From positions 1,798,001-1,862,000 of the forward strand of contig OZ245731.1 of assembly GCA_965227155.1 (NCBI GenBank): a stretch of DNA of 64,000 bases. Reading direction: 5' to 3'. The notes under the pieces were generated by a model that did no database searches, was not told the origin of the DNA, and saw only the letters and a program-made list of their open reading frames with translations. This stretch comes from UBA6059 sp965227155 (GTDB taxonomy: Bacteria > Bacteroidota > Bacteroidia > Cytophagales > Cyclobacteriaceae). This document shows, in pieces, positions 33,899 to 42,334 of this stretch (its first letter is position 1; the number at the start of each line of letters is the position of its first letter). Made by a program: the position numbers and the translations under genes.

Positions 33899-34558
33899 TC
33901 AATCTTTCACATCCACGCCACCAAACATTACAGTGCCGCGTAGTTTAAGTCTTTTCTGCTCATCTACCTGCGACAGGTCATTTCTTTTATCGTCATAACC
34001 TCCTAAGATTGGTGTAACATGGCTTTCCACGGACCATTCTCTGGGCACGATAATCTCTGTGCCTCCAAAAGCAGTAGAAATATCGATTACAGCACCGGTG
34101 CTGGCCAGCTTGGCATTTCTGAGGTCGATCACATTTCCCCCAAAAAATGTAGTGATTTTACCACCCTGGAAGTTCTCACTGAGAATATTCCTTTTGCCAC
34201 CACCGAGTATCGCCACCGCATCAATAATGGGACTTTCGATATCCTGCTCTCGGGCGATGGTCTTGTTTCTAAAAAAGAAGGTAAGACCAATGATGATCAA
34301 TATTACAGGCCATAAATCACCAAAATCTAAATTAAATTCATCGGTAACAAAAAATAGAACGCCCAGGCCTATGAAAAATAAGGCTCCCCGGCGATTGCCC
34401 GATATGAGGTTGATAATGCCTATTACTACAAGAATCATCTGCCACTGAAAAAGATAGGCAGGTAAAGTAAAAGGCATCAGATCGAAATTTTCTAGCAAAA
34501 AATAAACACCCAGTATAACCAGGATAAGACCTACGATTGATCTGCGATTAGTTTCCAT
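33899..34558 (-). CDS. LiaF/YvqF-like membrane protein
   Basis: A 219-residue protein. Four hydrophobic helices fill residues about 8-100 (SIVGLILVILGVYFLLENFD first). The cytoplasmic C-terminal domain has repeated beta strands with FFGGNVIDL, STAFGGTEIIVP and MFGGVDVKD at the very end, the DUF2154 signature of LiaF/YvqF. In Firmicutes LiaF silences the LiaSR envelope-stress system; no LiaSR-like pair is adjacent here, so the function is open. It follows the barrel-like protein gene by 11 bases. Confidence 0.82.
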   Translation of the reverse strand: METNRRSIVGLILVILGVYFLLENFDLMPFTLPAYLFQWQMILVVIGIINLISGNRRGALFFIGLGVLFFVTDEFNLDFGDLWPVILIIIGLTFFFRNKTIAREQDIESPIIDAVAILGGGKRNILSENFQGGKITTFFGGNVIDLRNAKLASTGAVIDISTAFGGTEIIVPREWSVESHVTPILGGYDDKRNDLSQVDEQKRLKLRGTVMFGGVDVKD

Positions 34559-34569
34559 ATAGTTAAAAG

Positions 34570-35172
34570 TTAGTTAAACCATCCGAATAAAAATGAAAGC
34601 CCAACGGCAAGGCTGTTGAAGTCATCAGACTCAAAATAGTTGGTATTTACACCGGTAGTATATTGGTAACCAATGCCGGTATTGATGCGAAACCATTGTG
34701 TTACGTTGAGTTCCACATCTACTTGTGGGTTAATCGTAAAAGTATTGTCATCAACAAACTCAATAAAGTTACCAGATGTAGCTTCATCAAGCTCAATACT
34801 ACCCCAACCTAGTCTGGTGCTTAGCCCAATGTGAACCAGTTTTTTGGGTTTGAATATGTAACCCAATAAAAACCCACCATGACCAAAGTCCAGGTCATAA
34901 TTGGTACCGTTATATATGTAGTCGGTCTCTCCGGCATTACTCATACCATAGCCACCTATATAAAAGGTCTGATTGAGCAGAACGGCACCCCCTCCGCCGG
35001 ACATGACAGTAGACTCACCTGTAATATTTGTAAAAGTGAGCATTGGCCCACCAAATCCGGAATAAGAATAAATACCTGAACCAAGCAAGGTTTCCGGCTC
35101 ATCATTGCCCTGGCTAAAGCCAAGGTGTGCAATAAGCATAAATGTCAACAACAGTAAACTTGAGCTTTTCAT
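34570..35172 (-). CDS. Predicted outer-membrane beta-barrel protein
   Basis: A 200-residue protein with signal peptide MKSSSLLLLTFMLIAHLGFS. The mature part alternates Gly/aromatic strands (GGFLLGYIFKPKKLVHIGLS, FRINTGIGYQYTTG) and ends in LAVGLSFLFGWFN, an aromatic C-terminus as in barrel proteins. It is small, about the size of an OmpW/OmpX-like barrel. Function unknown. It is transcribed before the LiaF-like gene. Confidence 0.68.
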   Translation of the reverse strand: MKSSSLLLLTFMLIAHLGFSQGNDEPETLLGSGIYSYSGFGGPMLTFTNITGESTVMSGGGGAVLLNQTFYIGGYGMSNAGETDYIYNGTNYDLDFGHGGFLLGYIFKPKKLVHIGLSTRLGWGSIELDEATSGNFIEFVDDNTFTINPQVDVELNVTQWFRINTGIGYQYTTGVNTNYFESDDFNSLAVGLSFLFGWFN

Positions 35173-35381
35173 TGTTTTTAAAATTTAATTGCAAGATAAC
35201 TTCTATATGGAATGGTAATAAGAAAAGAACGATGAACCGTAAAGTATGGTTACTGAACTGTAGGGATACTATGACGCCTTATAGTGTTGACAATTTGACA
35301 CTTGAAAATTCTGAAATAAAGACATTTTGACAGCAGTTAATGCGTTTGTGCTATTGGTATATTATTTGATTTTCATCTGAC

Positions 35382-35774
35382 ATGAAAAATGACGTTATGA
35401 AACCGGTAAATATTAGAGAGTTGGCGAAAGCTGCCGATGTAATGAATACCATTTCAGGTGGAATGTCTGTAGCACACAAAAACTTTAGAAAAAGTGAGGC
35501 GGGTTATCATTTAACCATAGATATGGCTGGTGCAGATGAGCATTCACTCAAAGTAGAAATAAGAAATCAGGCACTGTTCGTCTATCAGCTTATATCTCAA
35601 CTGACCTTTGAGCAGCAACAGGACATAACCTATGTGATAGAGTGGATGCCACTACCTACAGAAGTGGATTTCAAAAACATTCAGGCGACTTTTGAAGGTC
35701 GTAAATTGCAAATTTTTCTGCCTTTCAATGAGTTGGCTAGTGGTTACAGAAAAACAATCGACATTACTTATTAA
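35382..35774 (+). CDS. Hsp20/alpha-crystallin-like protein
   Basis: A 130-residue protein. Residues about 35-130 form an alpha-crystallin-like beta sandwich: GYHLTIDMAGADEHSLKVEI, then LPTEVDFKNIQATFEGRKLQ and IFLPFNE, close in order to the VDLPG..., V...L and I..P strands of small heat-shock proteins. The I-x-I tail motif is not clear. It may be a diverged holdase. A second ATG five codons later is possible. The last 11 bases overlap the convergent gene. Confidence 0.65.
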   Translation: MKNDVMKPVNIRELAKAADVMNTISGGMSVAHKNFRKSEAGYHLTIDMAGADEHSLKVEIRNQALFVYQLISQLTFEQQQDITYVIEWMPLPTEVDFKNIQATFEGRKLQIFLPFNELASGYRKTIDITY

Positions 35775-36258
35775 GCAACAGTAAATCTATAATCAATTCT
35801 GTTTTATCATCAGAGGTAAGCTTTTTCAGTTGAGATTTAAGCTTGCCTCTTTTTTTGGATTTTGGTAAATCTCCTTCAAGTATATCAGCTATACTTTTGG
35901 CTATGGATTTGTCAAAATGATCTTGCATAAGTGTGGCTAGTGCCTGCCCATCTTCACTTTTATCCTTACTGGGAAGTCCCATTAATTCAATCTCATCAAT
36001 GGCACTGTCCAACAATTCTCTGCCGAGTCTCTTTACAGTATCGCGAGGATTATATTTAGCCGTGCTATCTCGCAGCGCCCAACTGCTATAATCAATTTTT
36101 ATGGCATGAAGTTGTTGGATCTTGGACGAATCACTACCAAAAAGCCTTTCGAGTACTGCTTGGGTACCGCCTTTCCAGGCATCCAAATCAAAATCTTCAT
36201 TTTCCAGCTTTTCGATTTGCTTCTTGAGTAGTTTGATTGCGTTTTTTGAATGGTCCAT
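35764..36258 (-). CDS. Hypothetical protein co-transcribed with TetR regulator
   Basis: A 164-residue soluble, highly charged, helical protein: MDHSKNAIKLLKKQIEKLEN, a DAWKGGTQAVLERLFG block, and a Lys-rich C-terminal part (KSKKRGKLKSQLKKLTSDDK) ending LLLLNK. The pattern recalls the N-terminal modules of some abortive-infection or TIR-like proteins, but I cannot name a family. It lies 2 bases after the TetR gene, so it probably belongs to the same regulon. It converges with the Hsp20-like gene by 11 bases. Confidence 0.6.
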   Translation of the reverse strand: MDHSKNAIKLLKKQIEKLENEDFDLDAWKGGTQAVLERLFGSDSSKIQQLHAIKIDYSSWALRDSTAKYNPRDTVKRLGRELLDSAIDEIELMGLPSKDKSEDGQALATLMQDHFDKSIAKSIADILEGDLPKSKKRGKLKSQLKKLTSDDKTELIIDLLLLNK

Positions 36259-36260
36259 GA

Positions 36261-36860
36261 TCAGGCAATTTTATATTGGTTAAGCAAGGCTAGATTAACC
36301 TCCAGCAATTGAGAAAGGCCATCGCGGTACGGATAGAGCTTTCTATTGATTTGAATACCACTATATAGCGTGATAAGGTGCTTGGCTACTACCTCGGATG
36401 GGGTTTGTGCATTGATCTCGCCTTTTTGCCTGGCAATATTCAAATGTTTTATAAAAATTTCTTCGAGCATTCTAAGTCGATGGGCGGCAATTTCCTTTAG
36501 CGAGGGTTCCAAGTAAGCCAATTCAGCGATGGCATTTACAAGTAGGCAGCCCTGTTTTATAATATCTTTATCATCCGTATGGATCATTCCCCTGTACAAT
36601 TCCTGGATAGCATCAATCACCGAATCGCTTTGCTTCAGCCTATCTTCAATGAACGACTCCAATTCGTCGCTATATTGTTCAACCACCCGGAGAAACAATT
36701 CCTTTTTAGAACCAAAGCTATGATAGAGGCTACCTTTATTGAGACCCATGGCTTTCAGAAGCCTTGTCATGGACGCACCTTCATAGCCGTATTGCCAAAA
36801 TACCTTCATGGCATCTGCGAGTGCTACTTCCTCTTTGAATATTTTATTTCTTCCAGCCAT
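36261..36860 (-). CDS. TetR/AcrR-family transcriptional regulator
   Basis: A 199-residue regulator starting MAGRNKIFKEEVALADAMKV. The N-terminal helix-turn-helix is at about 14-60 with GYEGASMTRLLKAMGLNKGS and LYHSFGSKKELFLRVVEQY, the classic TetR fold. The C-terminal ligand domain is less conserved. The ATG at 36860 is preferred over a TTG six codons upstream. It is divergent from the aminotransferase gene (36956), and palindromic DNA between them suggests self-regulation and control of that gene. Its ligand is unknown. Confidence 0.88.
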   Translation of the reverse strand: MAGRNKIFKEEVALADAMKVFWQYGYEGASMTRLLKAMGLNKGSLYHSFGSKKELFLRVVEQYSDELESFIEDRLKQSDSVIDAIQELYRGMIHTDDKDIIKQGCLLVNAIAELAYLEPSLKEIAAHRLRMLEEIFIKHLNIARQKGEINAQTPSEVVAKHLITLYSGIQINRKLYPYRDGLSQLLEVNLALLNQYKIA

Positions 36861-36861
36861 T

Positions 36862-36885
36862 ATAAACTGATTAGTCAATAACTAA
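36862..36885. promoter_or_regulatory. Candidate TetR operator
   Basis: The short gap upstream of the TetR gene holds TTAGTCAATAACTAA (36871-36885), with arms TTAGT and ACTAA around a 5-base spacer, plus the overlapping imperfect palindrome ACTGATTAGT. A TetR dimer binding here would cover the regulator's own promoter. The aminotransferase start is 70 bases away. Confidence 0.35.
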
Positions 36886-36955
36886 AACCGCTGACTTCCC
36901 TTTAAGGTTACATCAATTTTGTGAAATTTAGCAGTCTTGAAAGATACTTTACTGA

Positions 36956-38263
36956 ATGAGACAAAAATTATTGCGTGCTGGGGCCGATGAGCTTTCGTAC
37001 GAAATCAGGGGAATTGTCAATAAGGCTGAGCAGTTGGAGGCATTGGGCATGACGATTCTTTGGGAGAATATTGGAGACCCTATCCAAAAACACCAAAAGC
37101 TGCCCAAATGGATGAAAGAAATTCTAACGGGCCTGCTTAATGAGGATACTACCTATGGCTACAGCCATTCCAAAGGACTACTCAAAACCCGAGAATTCCT
37201 TGCTGATATTACTAACAGACAGGGTGGAGTGCAGATCAAAGCCAATGACATTACCTTCTTTAACGGACTGGGTGATGCTATTGCAAAAGTTTATCAATAT
37301 CTGCTCCCGACCTCTCGTGTGATTGGGCCTTCGCCTGCATACTCTACGCATAGCTCTGCTGAAGCTGCACATGCCAACCATCACCCTATTACATATACAC
37401 TCGATCCAAAAAACTCATGGTACCCCGATATTGATGATTTATACAATAAGGTAAAATACAATCCGAGCATCGTAGGTATCCTGATCATAAACCCGGATAA
37501 TCCAACGGGAATGGTATATCCACGGGAAATATTGGAACAAATGGTGGCTATAGCCAGCGAGTTTGACTTATTCCTGATAGTAGATGAGATATATCAAAAC
37601 ATTACCTACAATGGAGCAGTATCAACACCTATTGCTCAAATCATAGGAGATGTGCCTGCGATAGCGCTTAAGGGTATATCAAAGGAAATCCCCTGGCCGG
37701 GAGCAAGGTGCGGTTGGGCAGAATACTACAATAGAAAAAATGATTCAGAATTTGACCGCTTGTGCCAAACCCTGGATAATGCCAAAATGATTGAGGTAAG
37801 CAGCACCAAACTACCTCAGGCAGCTATTCCGAGAATTATGTCTGATCCCCGGTATGCGAGCTTCAGAAAAGAACTTAACGAAAGTATTGGAAGAAGAAGC
37901 CGGCTGATTTCAGAGCTTCTGGCAGACCTTCCTCAAATTGAATTCAACCAGACCAATGGTGCATTTTACAATACCATCATTTTTAAAGAAGGGGTACTTA
38001 AGCCCAATCAATTTATGAAAGTTGGTAACAAAGACGCAGAGCTGCTTCTGGAAAACTGGCTTAAGGATAAGGAAGTAGCTTTGGACAAACGGTTCGTCTA
38101 CTATCTGCTGGCAGCAAAACAGGTTTGTGTAGTGCCCATTTCATCATTTTGTTCGGACTTATTTGGCTTCCGTGTTACTTTGCTGGAGGAGGATGAAGCT
38201 ATGTTGCAGGAAACGTTCAAGCGGATCAAGGAAGGTATTTTGGAATACACTTCAAATGGATAA
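36956..38263 (+). CDS. Class I/II PLP-dependent aminotransferase
   Basis: A 435-residue fold-type I aminotransferase of the AspC/AlaT group. The Asn loop NPDNPTG is at residues 179-185, Asp210-Glu-Ile-Tyr follows, the Schiff-base Lys is Lys243 in LKGISKEIPWPGAR, and Arg251 follows. The N-terminal region TTYGYSHSKGLLKTREFLAD is the usual substrate-loop area. It transfers amino groups with PLP; preferred amino acid unknown. It stands divergent from TetR and is 81 bases before the SLC13 transporter. Confidence 0.88.
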   Translation: MRQKLLRAGADELSYEIRGIVNKAEQLEALGMTILWENIGDPIQKHQKLPKWMKEILTGLLNEDTTYGYSHSKGLLKTREFLADITNRQGGVQIKANDITFFNGLGDAIAKVYQYLLPTSRVIGPSPAYSTHSSAEAAHANHHPITYTLDPKNSWYPDIDDLYNKVKYNPSIVGILIINPDNPTGMVYPREILEQMVAIASEFDLFLIVDEIYQNITYNGAVSTPIAQIIGDVPAIALKGISKEIPWPGARCGWAEYYNRKNDSEFDRLCQTLDNAKMIEVSSTKLPQAAIPRIMSDPRYASFRKELNESIGRRSRLISELLADLPQIEFNQTNGAFYNTIIFKEGVLKPNQFMKVGNKDAELLLENWLKDKEVALDKRFVYYLLAAKQVCVVPISSFCSDLFGFRVTLLEEDEAMLQETFKRIKEGILEYTSNG

Positions 38264-38344
38264 CAAAAGTCATGTGAAAGTATATTCCTTATCATCTTTA
38301 GCATTTGCGCTTATCTGTAAATTCACGGCCAGATCTTAAGTGCT

Positions 38345-39760
38345 ATGAAATTCAATTGGAAACTCTGGCTATCCTTTGGGATACCGGTTATTCTTCTCAT
38401 TCTCCCTACAAGTTTTTTTGGTATTGACGCTCTGACTGTGGTGCAGCAGCGCGTCATTGCGCTATTCTTTCTGGCGGCTTTATCCTGGATATTGGAGCCC
38501 ATTCCTATCTATGCCACCAGTATCCTCATCATTGTGCTGGAGTTGATCCTAATTTCTACGGCGGGGTTCACTATGCTGTATCCAACAGAACCTACAGAGG
38601 CATTTGGTAGGCTTCTTACCTACCAGGAAATTATGGCCACCTTTGCTTCACCCATTATTATGCTCTTTTTGGGAGGCTTTTTTCTTGCCCTCGCAGCTAC
38701 GAAGTACCAATTAGATCAAAACCTGGCCCGCACCTTACTCAAGCCTTTTGGTACTAAGCCGGCCATGGTAATGCTTGGTCTTATGATCATTACGGCAATC
38801 TTTTCCATGTTCATGAGCAATACCGCCACTACAGCTATGATGCTGTCAATACTGGTACCTGTGCTTGGAGCTTTCGATCAGGGCGATCATGGAAAAGTCG
38901 GATTTGTGCTGGCCATTCCGTTTGCTGCCAACCTGGGTGGAATAGCTACGCCTATTGGTACGCCGCCTAATGCTATCGCCCTGAAATATCTAATAGGTGC
39001 AGATGCCATCACTTTTGGTAGCTGGATGGTTTTTGGTTTTCCATTTGTTTTGATCATGCTTTTCATCTTGTGGATATTGATTCGAATGCTATATCCGGTT
39101 TCAACACCCGCCATCATTATGCAGATCAAAGGCAGGTTTTTAAAATCAACCAAAGCTTATATCGTCTATGCAACTTTTGGATTCACAATCCTGCTTTGGT
39201 TAACCGATTTTTTACATGGCATGAACGCTTATGTGGTAGGTCTGATACCAGTTGCGGTTTTTCTGGCCACCGGTATTATCAACAAAGAAGATCTTAAAAA
39301 ACTGAGCTGGGATGTGCTTTGGCTTGTTTCGGGAGGTATAGCACTGGGCCTTGCCCTTGATAAAACTGGCCTGGCCCAGGTATTGATTGATGCCGTTCCT
39401 TTTGAGACATTTTCTCCGCTACTTATTGTCTTTTTGGCAACCATTATAGCGGTGTTAATGGCTAATTTCATGTCAAATACTGCAACGGCAAACCTACTAT
39501 TGCCTATTGTAGCTGCGCTGGGCACGGTGATTTCCTCATTAGATGGCATGGGTGGCGCAAAAATGCTGATCTTAGCGGTTGCTATGTCTTCTTCCCTTGG
39601 TATGGCATTGCCTATAAGCACTCCTCCCAATGCACTTGCCCATGCTACCGGTATGATAGAGTCTCGCCATATGATTAAGTCAGGCGTTACCATAGGTGTA
39701 GTTGGTATGATCATGATTTATCTTACCATGTATATTTTAAATCAGGTGAATTTCTTTTGA
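38345..39760 (+). CDS. SLC13/DASS-family sodium-coupled anion transporter
   Basis: A 471-residue inner-membrane protein with about 11-12 hydrophobic helices. The two SNT motifs of the DASS family are present: MSNTATTAMM near residue 160 and MSNTATANLL near 377, each followed by an IGTPPNA- or ISTPPNA-type loop. These motifs bind Na+ and the carboxylate or anion. Substrates of relatives are dicarboxylates, citrate or sulfate. Its stop overlaps the start of a sensor kinase gene by 4 bases, which suggests the kinase monitors the transported anion or cell state; this is inference. Confidence 0.9.
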   Translation: MKFNWKLWLSFGIPVILLILPTSFFGIDALTVVQQRVIALFFLAALSWILEPIPIYATSILIIVLELILISTAGFTMLYPTEPTEAFGRLLTYQEIMATFASPIIMLFLGGFFLALAATKYQLDQNLARTLLKPFGTKPAMVMLGLMIITAIFSMFMSNTATTAMMLSILVPVLGAFDQGDHGKVGFVLAIPFAANLGGIATPIGTPPNAIALKYLIGADAITFGSWMVFGFPFVLIMLFILWILIRMLYPVSTPAIIMQIKGRFLKSTKAYIVYATFGFTILLWLTDFLHGMNAYVVGLIPVAVFLATGIINKEDLKKLSWDVLWLVSGGIALGLALDKTGLAQVLIDAVPFETFSPLLIVFLATIIAVLMANFMSNTATANLLLPIVAALGTVISSLDGMGGAKMLILAVAMSSSLGMALPISTPPNALAHATGMIESRHMIKSGVTIGVVGMIMIYLTMYILNQVNFF

Positions 39761-41106
39761 TACAGCATAAAATAAATATTGCCGGCCTACTTGAAGAATA
39801 TTTCGATAATCAAAGCAGGGAAATCAATCTTGCTAAAGGAGAGATGCTGTTAGAAGAACATGACCATAATTCCAGGTTGTTTGTAATCAAAAGTGGAAGG
39901 ATGGGTGGCTATGTGTCAGACGGGGAAGGAAATTTTTACGAGTTATTTAGAGCTACCGAAGGTATGTTCGTAGGTGTATATAGCTTTTTCTCGAAAACCT
40001 TCGTTAGTGTAACCCGACTTGTGGCAGAGGAACCCACCAAGCTTGCTTACATAGAAGCTGAGGATTTTGAAAACCGAAAGGTCAAAAATGAGCGTAAAGC
40101 ACAGGAAGATGCTATTTTCCTATTGGTCAATGAAATCTATTCCAGACAGCAGCTTGCCCATGAGGTAATGAAAGAGAAAAGCAATGCGCTCAAAAAATTA
40201 CTTCAGGCAGATAAAATGGCCACGCTGGGTCAAATGGCAGCCGGTCTTGCCCATGAATTGAACAACGCCATAATGGTGCTCTCGCGAAATACAGAATGGG
40301 TTGGGCAGGCTGTAAATGAAATGATTGCAACGCGCCTCAAAGAAAACCACGATGCTTTTGCGAGGGGAATGAAAAACGGAGCTGCTATTTCTACAGAACA
40401 GGGAAGAGAAATAGGCAAAATGATTTCAAAAGAATTGGGCCTGTCCAGGCAATTGGCTAAAAACCTGGCGAAAACAGGTTTTTCAATAAAGGAAATGCAG
40501 GGTGCTAAGGATAAAGAGCTGGAAGATTTATATCAGTACTGGGAGCTTGGCTCTGCCTTCAGGGACATGTCGATTGCCGCGGATCATGCTATTCATGTAG
40601 TAAAATCTGTAAAAGAACTTGGAGCCAACAGGTCAGAGCGACAATCGGGTATACAGCTCAACGATACCATTCAGGAGGCAATTACCATTCTGAAAAGCCC
40701 ACTGCGCAGAGTAAAACTAGAAACCAGCCTGACACCTTTGCCCACGCTTTATGCCAACCGCGGAGAGTTGGTTCAGATATGGATCAATCTAATCAAAAAT
40801 GCTTGTGAGGCTTTGGAACAAACCAAGGTGGAATCTCCTGCTATATCGATAGTAACCAGAAAATATAGAACAAGAGTAAAAATCGAGATTTTGGACAATG
40901 GCCCAGGAATACCAAAAGAAATTGTAGATAAAATTTTTCAGCCTAGTTTCACCACCAAAGTAGGAGGTTTATCCTTTGGTTTAGGTCTTGGCCTATCCAT
41001 TGTACAACGGCTGGTGGAAAGCTATGAAGGAAAAATTGGCGTAACCAGTAGGCCCGGTGAAACAAAATTTACAGTAGAAATCCCCATAGATTATGGAAAA
41101 TATTAA
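39757..41106 (+). CDS. Histidine kinase with N-terminal cNMP-binding-type domain
   Basis: A 449-residue soluble kinase. Residues about 1-110 are a CRP/cNMP-like beta barrel (RLFVIKSGRMGGYVSDGEGNF). The phospho-acceptor helix has His166 in GLAHELNN. A long helical stretch (about 180-290) separates this from the ATPase domain: N-box Asn348 in NLIKNACEAL, DNGPGIP at 380-386, F-box IFQPSFTT and GLGLGLSIV at 408-415. The start is TTG, overlapping the transporter stop (TTGA). It lacks membrane segments, so the signal is intracellular. The gene ends 14 bases inside the response-regulator gene. Confidence 0.87.
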   Translation: MIQHKINIAGLLEEYFDNQSREINLAKGEMLLEEHDHNSRLFVIKSGRMGGYVSDGEGNFYELFRATEGMFVGVYSFFSKTFVSVTRLVAEEPTKLAYIEAEDFENRKVKNERKAQEDAIFLLVNEIYSRQQLAHEVMKEKSNALKKLLQADKMATLGQMAAGLAHELNNAIMVLSRNTEWVGQAVNEMIATRLKENHDAFARGMKNGAAISTEQGREIGKMISKELGLSRQLAKNLAKTGFSIKEMQGAKDKELEDLYQYWELGSAFRDMSIAADHAIHVVKSVKELGANRSERQSGIQLNDTIQEAITILKSPLRRVKLETSLTPLPTLYANRGELVQIWINLIKNACEALEQTKVESPAISIVTRKYRTRVKIEILDNGPGIPKEIVDKIFQPSFTTKVGGLSFGLGLGLSIVQRLVESYEGKIGVTSRPGETKFTVEIPIDYGKY

Positions 41107-41578
41107 TATTATCTGCGTGGATGACCAGCGCACAGTGCTGTCGACGCTTACTTCAGAGTTAAAACCTTTCGAGTCCTATTACCAAATAGAAGCCTGTGAA
41201 TCGGCTGATGAAGCTTTAGCTTTGATGGATGAACTCGATCAGGACGGTGAGAAAATTGCTCTGATTATATCTGACCATGTGATGCCGGGAAAAACCGGTG
41301 TTGAATTTCTCACAGAAGTTCATCATGACGGGCGCTTTCCTAATACGCGTAAAATTTTGCTGACAGGCCTTGCTACCCATAAGGACACCATAGAAGCCAT
41401 AAATCAGGCTCAAATTGACCAGTACCTGGAAAAGCCTTATGACAAAGATGAATTAATACAATCGGTCAAAAAATGGACTACTCAATTTATTCTCAAGGAA
41501 GGGATTGATTATAAAGACTTTACAGCTGTGTTGGATTCAGAAACCTTGTTAAAGGGGATGAGAAATAGTAGTATTTGA
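41093..41578 (+). CDS. CheY-like response regulator receiver
   Basis: A 161-residue single receiver domain. The acidic pocket is Asp10/Asp11, phospho-acceptor Asp61 lies in LIISDHVMPG, Thr91 is in LLTGLA and Lys114 is in LEKPYDKDE, so it can be phosphorylated. A C-terminal extension of about 35 residues (ILKEGIDYKDFTAVLDSETL) has no known output domain. It overlaps the kinase gene by 14 bases, a tight pair. The output may be protein-protein contact, for example onto the transporter. Confidence 0.88.
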   Translation: MENINIICVDDQRTVLSTLTSELKPFESYYQIEACESADEALALMDELDQDGEKIALIISDHVMPGKTGVEFLTEVHHDGRFPNTRKILLTGLATHKDTIEAINQAQIDQYLEKPYDKDELIQSVKKWTTQFILKEGIDYKDFTAVLDSETLLKGMRNSSI

Positions 41579-42334
41579 GATCAGGTTTTTATAATAACCT
41601 CTCAGATATTTCCACAATACATATAAAACCCTAAATCCATAATTGATAGGATTGAGGTAAGACTCTTCATCTGCATATCTTGTTGGGATTGGTTGTTCAT
41701 CTATTTTAAGGTTTAGGCTTTTTGCTGATGCAATAACCTCAAGGTCAAAATCAAAACTTTTACTAAGATGGTCAAACGGAACTGTCATAAGCGCACGTTT
41801 ACTGTACAGTAGATACCCACTATGATAATCAGTCATTGATAATCCAAAAACAAAATTTTCCAGTAAAGTCAGAAATTTGCCAGCAAAATATTTGTATAGT
41901 GGCATACCGCCTTTTAATGCTGTGTTTTGAGCATGCCTTGAGCCCTGCAAAATATCAATATGCCTAGAATACATGAAAGCAATAAATTCAGGTATTTTTT
42001 CGGGTGGGTATTGACCATCTCCATGTAAACAAACAGCATAATTGCAATCTGTCGAAATGCATAGTTCAATCCCCTTTCTTACGACGCTACCATAGCCTTG
42101 ATTGGATCTAAAAGAATAGCCTTGTATTTGCGCTTTAGATCTTTCAAGTTTTTCTATAACCTCTTGGGTATTATCACTAGATCCATCATTGATGATGAAT
42201 ACCTTTAAAACCTGAGGCCAGCAGGAATCAGGTATTCTTTCTATTACATCATCCAAAAACTTTCCTGCATTGTAGGCAGGAATAAAAATGGATATTCGAA
42301 TATCAGAAGATTTGGGGTTTTCCTTGATATTCAT
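41549..42334 (-). CDS. Family 2 glycosyltransferase (DPM1/GtrB-like)
   Basis: A 261-residue cytoplasmic GT-A glycosyltransferase: RISIFIPAYNAGKFLDDVIE at the N-terminus, FIINDGSSDNTQEV, the catalytic LHGDGQYPPE (metal-binding D-x-D region) and FGLSMTDYHSGYLLYSKRAL. It resembles dolichyl-phosphate mannose synthase-type enzymes but has no obvious C-terminal membrane helices. It shares 32 bases with the epimerase gene upstream and 30 bases tail to tail with the response regulator. The sampled G+C (about 36%) is below that of the surroundings. Confidence 0.85.
   Translation of the reverse strand: MNIKENPKSSDIRISIFIPAYNAGKFLDDVIERIPDSCWPQVLKVFIINDGSSDNTQEVIEKLERSKAQIQGYSFRSNQGYGSVVRKGIELCISTDCNYAVCLHGDGQYPPEKIPEFIAFMYSRHIDILQGSRHAQNTALKGGMPLYKYFAGKFLTLLENFVFGLSMTDYHSGYLLYSKRALMTVPFDHLSKSFDFDLEVIASAKSLNLKIDEQPIPTRYADEESYLNPINYGFRVLYVLWKYLRGYYKNLISNTTISHPL

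Noticed and set aside
35142..35330. 62-codon plus-strand frame in the gap before the Hsp20-like gene
   Set aside because: It begins inside the signal peptide of the barrel-like protein gene on the other strand and has no convincing start or composition.
39229..39714. 161-codon minus-strand frame
   Set aside because: Antisense to the SLC13 transporter, whose SNT motifs prove the plus-strand frame.
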